DNA from: Saprospiraceae bacterium
Lineage (GTDB): Bacteria > Bacteroidota > Bacteroidia > Chitinophagales > Saprospiraceae
Length of the DNA stretch: 8,515 nt
Reading direction: 5' to 3'
Assembly (NCBI GenBank): GCA_027009605.1
Contig: JALVCY010000530.1
Location: forward strand, 1 to 8,515
The position numbers and the translations under genes are program-made. Shown here one piece after another: positions 6,361-8,515 of this stretch. The notes under the pieces were generated by a model. It had not been told where the DNA came from and ran no database searches. It saw only the letters and a program-made list of their open reading frames with translations. Numbering within the stretch: the stretch's first letter is position 1; each line of letters starts with the position of its first letter.

Positions 6361-6462
6361 ATGGACATCAAAGAGAAAAATTGCATCCTTTTGCCCCCCC
6401 AAAGTGTTGTTTTGGATGAGTGCTTTACTATTCCCCAAAAATATTGCAACTTTGTAGCCTAA
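6361..6462 (+). CDS. Small ORF of 33 codons directly abutting mutS2, uncertain
   Basis: ATG 6361-6363 to TAA 6460-6462, immediately followed by the mutS2 ATG at 6463 in the same frame. The product starts MDIKEKNCILLPPQSVVLDE and has three cysteines; no family, signal peptide or membrane segment is recognised. A run of seven C residues (6394-6400) encodes part of the Leu-Pro-Pro. The ORF lies downstream of the promoter at 6258-6289, so it could be translated as a leader coupled to mutS2. No ribosome-binding site is seen, and the length is compatible with chance. If mutS2 is instead transcribed from the proximal -7 box at 6447-6454, this ORF would not be on its mRNA. Confidence 0.2.
   Translation: MDIKEKNCILLPPQSVVLDECFTIPQKYCNFVA
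6424..6454 (+). promoter_or_regulatory. Possible proximal mutS2 promoter giving a near-leaderless mRNA
   Basis: CAACTTTG (6447-6454) differs from TAnnTTTG at one position. TTTA (6424-6427), one mismatch from TTTG, lies 19 bases upstream. The predicted transcription start would fall within a few bases of ATG 6463, and there would be only about 10 nt of leader for the alternative ATG at 6472. Confidence 0.35.
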
Positions 6463-8515
6463 ATGGAAGAGATGATTATTGATCCGGCAGATTTATTTGA
6501 AAAATTAGAATACGACAAATTGCGTTTGTTGTTGGCCAAAAAATGTTTTGGTGAAGCAGGAGCGGAGCAGTGTCAAAAACTGATGCCTTCCACGGATTTT
6601 GACGATATCATGTTGAAATTAGAAGAAGTGGATAGCTATAAGTTAGGCATGGAGCAAAATCAACTTTTGCCGGTGTCCTCTTATGAGTTGGCGGATGAAG
6701 ATTTAGAAATGCTGGCGATTCAGTCTTATGTCCTGTCCATTGAAGCCTTTCGGAAAATAACCAATACACTGCGAATCATAGCAGCCATCTTAAAGTATTT
6801 TAAGAAGGATAGAAGGGAGTCTTACCCGGTGCTCTGGGATATTTTTAAAGACTTACCTTTTGATGAGCAATTAATCAAAGATATTGACAAAGTCATTGAT
6901 AATGAAGGGAATATACGTCCGGATGCGTCCCCTGAGCTACTCGTTATCCACCGTCGAAAGGAGAGCAAAGAGTTGGAGCTAGCCCGTGTTTTCCGCAAGG
7001 TCATAGCTGAGCAACGGAAGGCCGGCCACCTGGCAGATTCGATAGAAAGTTATCGAAATGGGCGACGTGTTTTGGCGGTTCCTGCGGAGCATAAACGCAA
7101 AGTCCGGGGGATTATCCATGATGAATCGGCGACGGGGCGGACGGTATTTGTGGAGCCGGAAGCGGTGATGATGATCAATAATGATATTTATGATTTAATC
7201 GCCCAAAGAAAGCAGGAGATTTACCGGTTGTTGCAGGCTTTGAGTACCCGCTTGCGTGAAATCATACCGGATATTTTGGCTTATCAACGGGCGATTATCC
7301 GGTTGGATGTCATTCAGGCGAAGGCGTCGCTTGCGCTCAATATGGATGCCATTAAGCCGATTGTAAAGGACAAGCCCTTGTTGGGAATCTACCAAGGCTT
7401 ACATCCGTTATTGTACTTGAAAAATAAAGCGCTCAATAAAAAAACGGTGGCTTTTGATTTGGCCTTGTTGGGGCAAAATCGAATTTTGGTCATCTCCGGC
7501 CCGAATGCCGGGGGTAAGTCCATCACCATGAAAGCGGTGGGGCTGCTCCAATTGATGGTACAATCCGGTATGTTGGTGCCGGTCGATCAAATGGCCGAAT
7601 TTGGTATTTTTCGCAAGATATTTACAGATATTGGAGACCAACAGTCGATAGAAGAAGACTTAAGTACTTATAGCTCCCGCTTGCGCAATATGAATAATTT
7701 TATCCGTAAGGCCGACAAACATACCTTGGTGTTGATTGATGAATTTGGCTCCGGAACAGACCCCAAAATCGGGGGCGCCATTGCCGAATCCTTACTTCGG
7801 GCTTTCAATCGCAAAAAAGTAATGGGCGTCATCACCACACACTATCCTAATCTCAAGATTTATGCTTTCAGAAACCGGGGGATATTAAATGGGGCGATGG
7901 TGTTTGATAAAGAAAATCTGACTCCTACCTATCGCCTGAAAATAGGTCAACCCGGTAGCTCCTATGCCTTTGAAATTGCCAAATCCAGTGGCTTGAGCGA
8001 CGAAATCCTGCAATATGCTCGCAAACGAACCGGTAAGAACGAACGGGAAACGGATGACTTGCTCATCGCCCTTCAACGGGAGAAAATAGAGTTAGAAGAG
8101 CGTCTGCAGCGCCTTTCGGAAAAAGAAAAAGAAGTCGATTTATTGGTCAAATCCTATAGCAATATGAAAGGAGATTTGGACTATAAACGGCGCAAGATAA
8201 AGCTGGAAGCCAAAGAAAAAGACCTCCAGCAAGCCGGAAAAGCCAACCGGGAAATTCAAGCGCTTATCCGCCAATTGAGAGAAGAAAAAAACATCGAAAA
8301 GGCCAAGGAAATAGCCAAAAAAATAAAAGAAGAACGGAAAGAAATAGCCCAAGAAGTAGGACAGCTCAATGACGAAATTTATCATGCCAAAGAGACTCAA
8401 CAAGAAATAAAAAAATTAGAAGTTGGGGGCTATGCAAAATTTCGCGCAAGCGGAGCCACCGGCCTAATTGAAGATATCCGCGGGAAAAAAGCCATTTTGC
8501 TTATCGGTGAAATGC
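6463..8515 (+). CDS. mutS2: MutS2 family ATPase, C-terminus beyond the window
   Basis: 684 complete codons, open at the right edge. Family members are usually just under 800 residues, so about 100 residues are missing. Seen in order: the N-terminal core/lever region with the MutS2-type segment IIHDESATGRTVFVEPEA (about 220-240), Walker A GPNAGGKS (346-353), the DLSTYSSRL signature, Walker B LVLIDEFGSGTDP with Asp426-Glu427, THYPNLK, and the GQPGSSYAFEIAKSSGL motif. A charged coiled coil follows (about 526-653), then the start of the KOW-like beta-barrel (VGGYAKF, 654 on). The MutS mismatch-recognition N-terminal domains are absent, as expected for MutS2. The Smr domain would follow outside the window. 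Family members act on branched DNA and restrain recombination; in Bacillus MutS2 splits collided ribosomes. ATG 6463 was chosen as the longest start; ATG 6472 (MIIDPADLFEKLEYDKLR) is equally possible because neither has a well-placed Shine-Dalgarno motif. Confidence 0.95.
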   Translation, partial: MEEMIIDPADLFEKLEYDKLRLLLAKKCFGEAGAEQCQKLMPSTDFDDIMLKLEEVDSYKLGMEQNQLLPVSSYELADEDLEMLAIQSYVLSIEAFRKITNTLRIIAAILKYFKKDRRESYPVLWDIFKDLPFDEQLIKDIDKVIDNEGNIRPDASPELLVIHRRKESKELELARVFRKVIAEQRKAGHLADSIESYRNGRRVLAVPAEHKRKVRGIIHDESATGRTVFVEPEAVMMINNDIYDLIAQRKQEIYRLLQALSTRLREIIPDILAYQRAIIRLDVIQAKASLALNMDAIKPIVKDKPLLGIYQGLHPLLYLKNKALNKKTVAFDLALLGQNRILVISGPNAGGKSITMKAVGLLQLMVQSGMLVPVDQMAEFGIFRKIFTDIGDQQSIEEDLSTYSSRLRNMNNFIRKADKHTLVLIDEFGSGTDPKIGGAIAESLLRAFNRKKVMGVITTHYPNLKIYAFRNRGILNGAMVFDKENLTPTYRLKIGQPGSSYAFEIAKSSGLSDEILQYARKRTGKNERETDDLLIALQREKIELEERLQRLSEKEKEVDLLVKSYSNMKGDLDYKRRKIKLEAKEKDLQQAGKANREIQALIRQLREEKNIEKAKEIAKKIKEERKEIAQEVGQLNDEIYHAKETQQEIKKLEVGGYAKFRASGATGLIEDIRGKKAILLIGEM

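Noticed and set aside
7195..8076. Three minus-strand ORFs (7195-7395, 7408-7641, 7885-8076)
   Set aside because: They are shadows of the MutS2 frame, which shows Walker A, Walker B and other conserved motifs.
8140..8403. Minus-strand ORF with a very aromatic, membrane-like sequence (many Phe)
   Set aside because: It is the antisense of the Lys/Glu-rich coiled coil of MutS2, where AAA/GAA codons read as TTT/TTC. It is an artefact of composition.

Overview
This window looks like a chromosomal segment of a Bacteroidota bacterium, most likely a Saprospiria/Chitinophagia-like lineage (inferred). The signs are a giant Sec-secreted multidomain surface protein with Bacteroidota-style Ig modules, A-rich gene starts without a Shine-Dalgarno sequence, and several matches to the Bacteroidota promoter -7 element TAnnTTTG. 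No mobile element, RNA gene of a known class or CRISPR array is visible.

Layout: positions 1-5834 (minus strand) are one uninterrupted reading frame. It encodes the first 1944 residues of a very large secreted protein whose C-terminus lies beyond the left edge. From the N-terminus it has a signal peptide, a seven-repeat FG-GAP-like beta-propeller, a set of small beta-sandwich domains, and then alternating Ig-like domains. Three of these Ig-like domains carry a ~170-residue jelly-roll-like domain inserted in their middle. The last two composite units form a near-exact 340-residue (1020 bp) tandem repeat. Positions 5835-6462 are a 628-bp divergent intergenic region. It holds a good plus-strand promoter match, an exact dyad, a complex inverted repeat that could fold as an RNA junction, and two tiny ORFs, the second of which abuts the next gene. 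Positions 6463-8515 (plus strand) are mutS2, open at the right edge after 684 codons. The ATPase, coiled coil and start of the KOW-like domain are present; the expected Smr domain would lie outside.

The two genes are divergently transcribed and show no functional link. The giant protein is probably a cell-surface or matrix adhesin exported by Sec and then by type IX secretion. MutS2 is a housekeeping ATPase acting on branched DNA and/or collided ribosomes. I see no convincing new multi-gene system. The most notable points are the domain-within-domain architecture of the adhesin, the patchwork identity of its repeats, and the structured, promoter-rich intergenic region.
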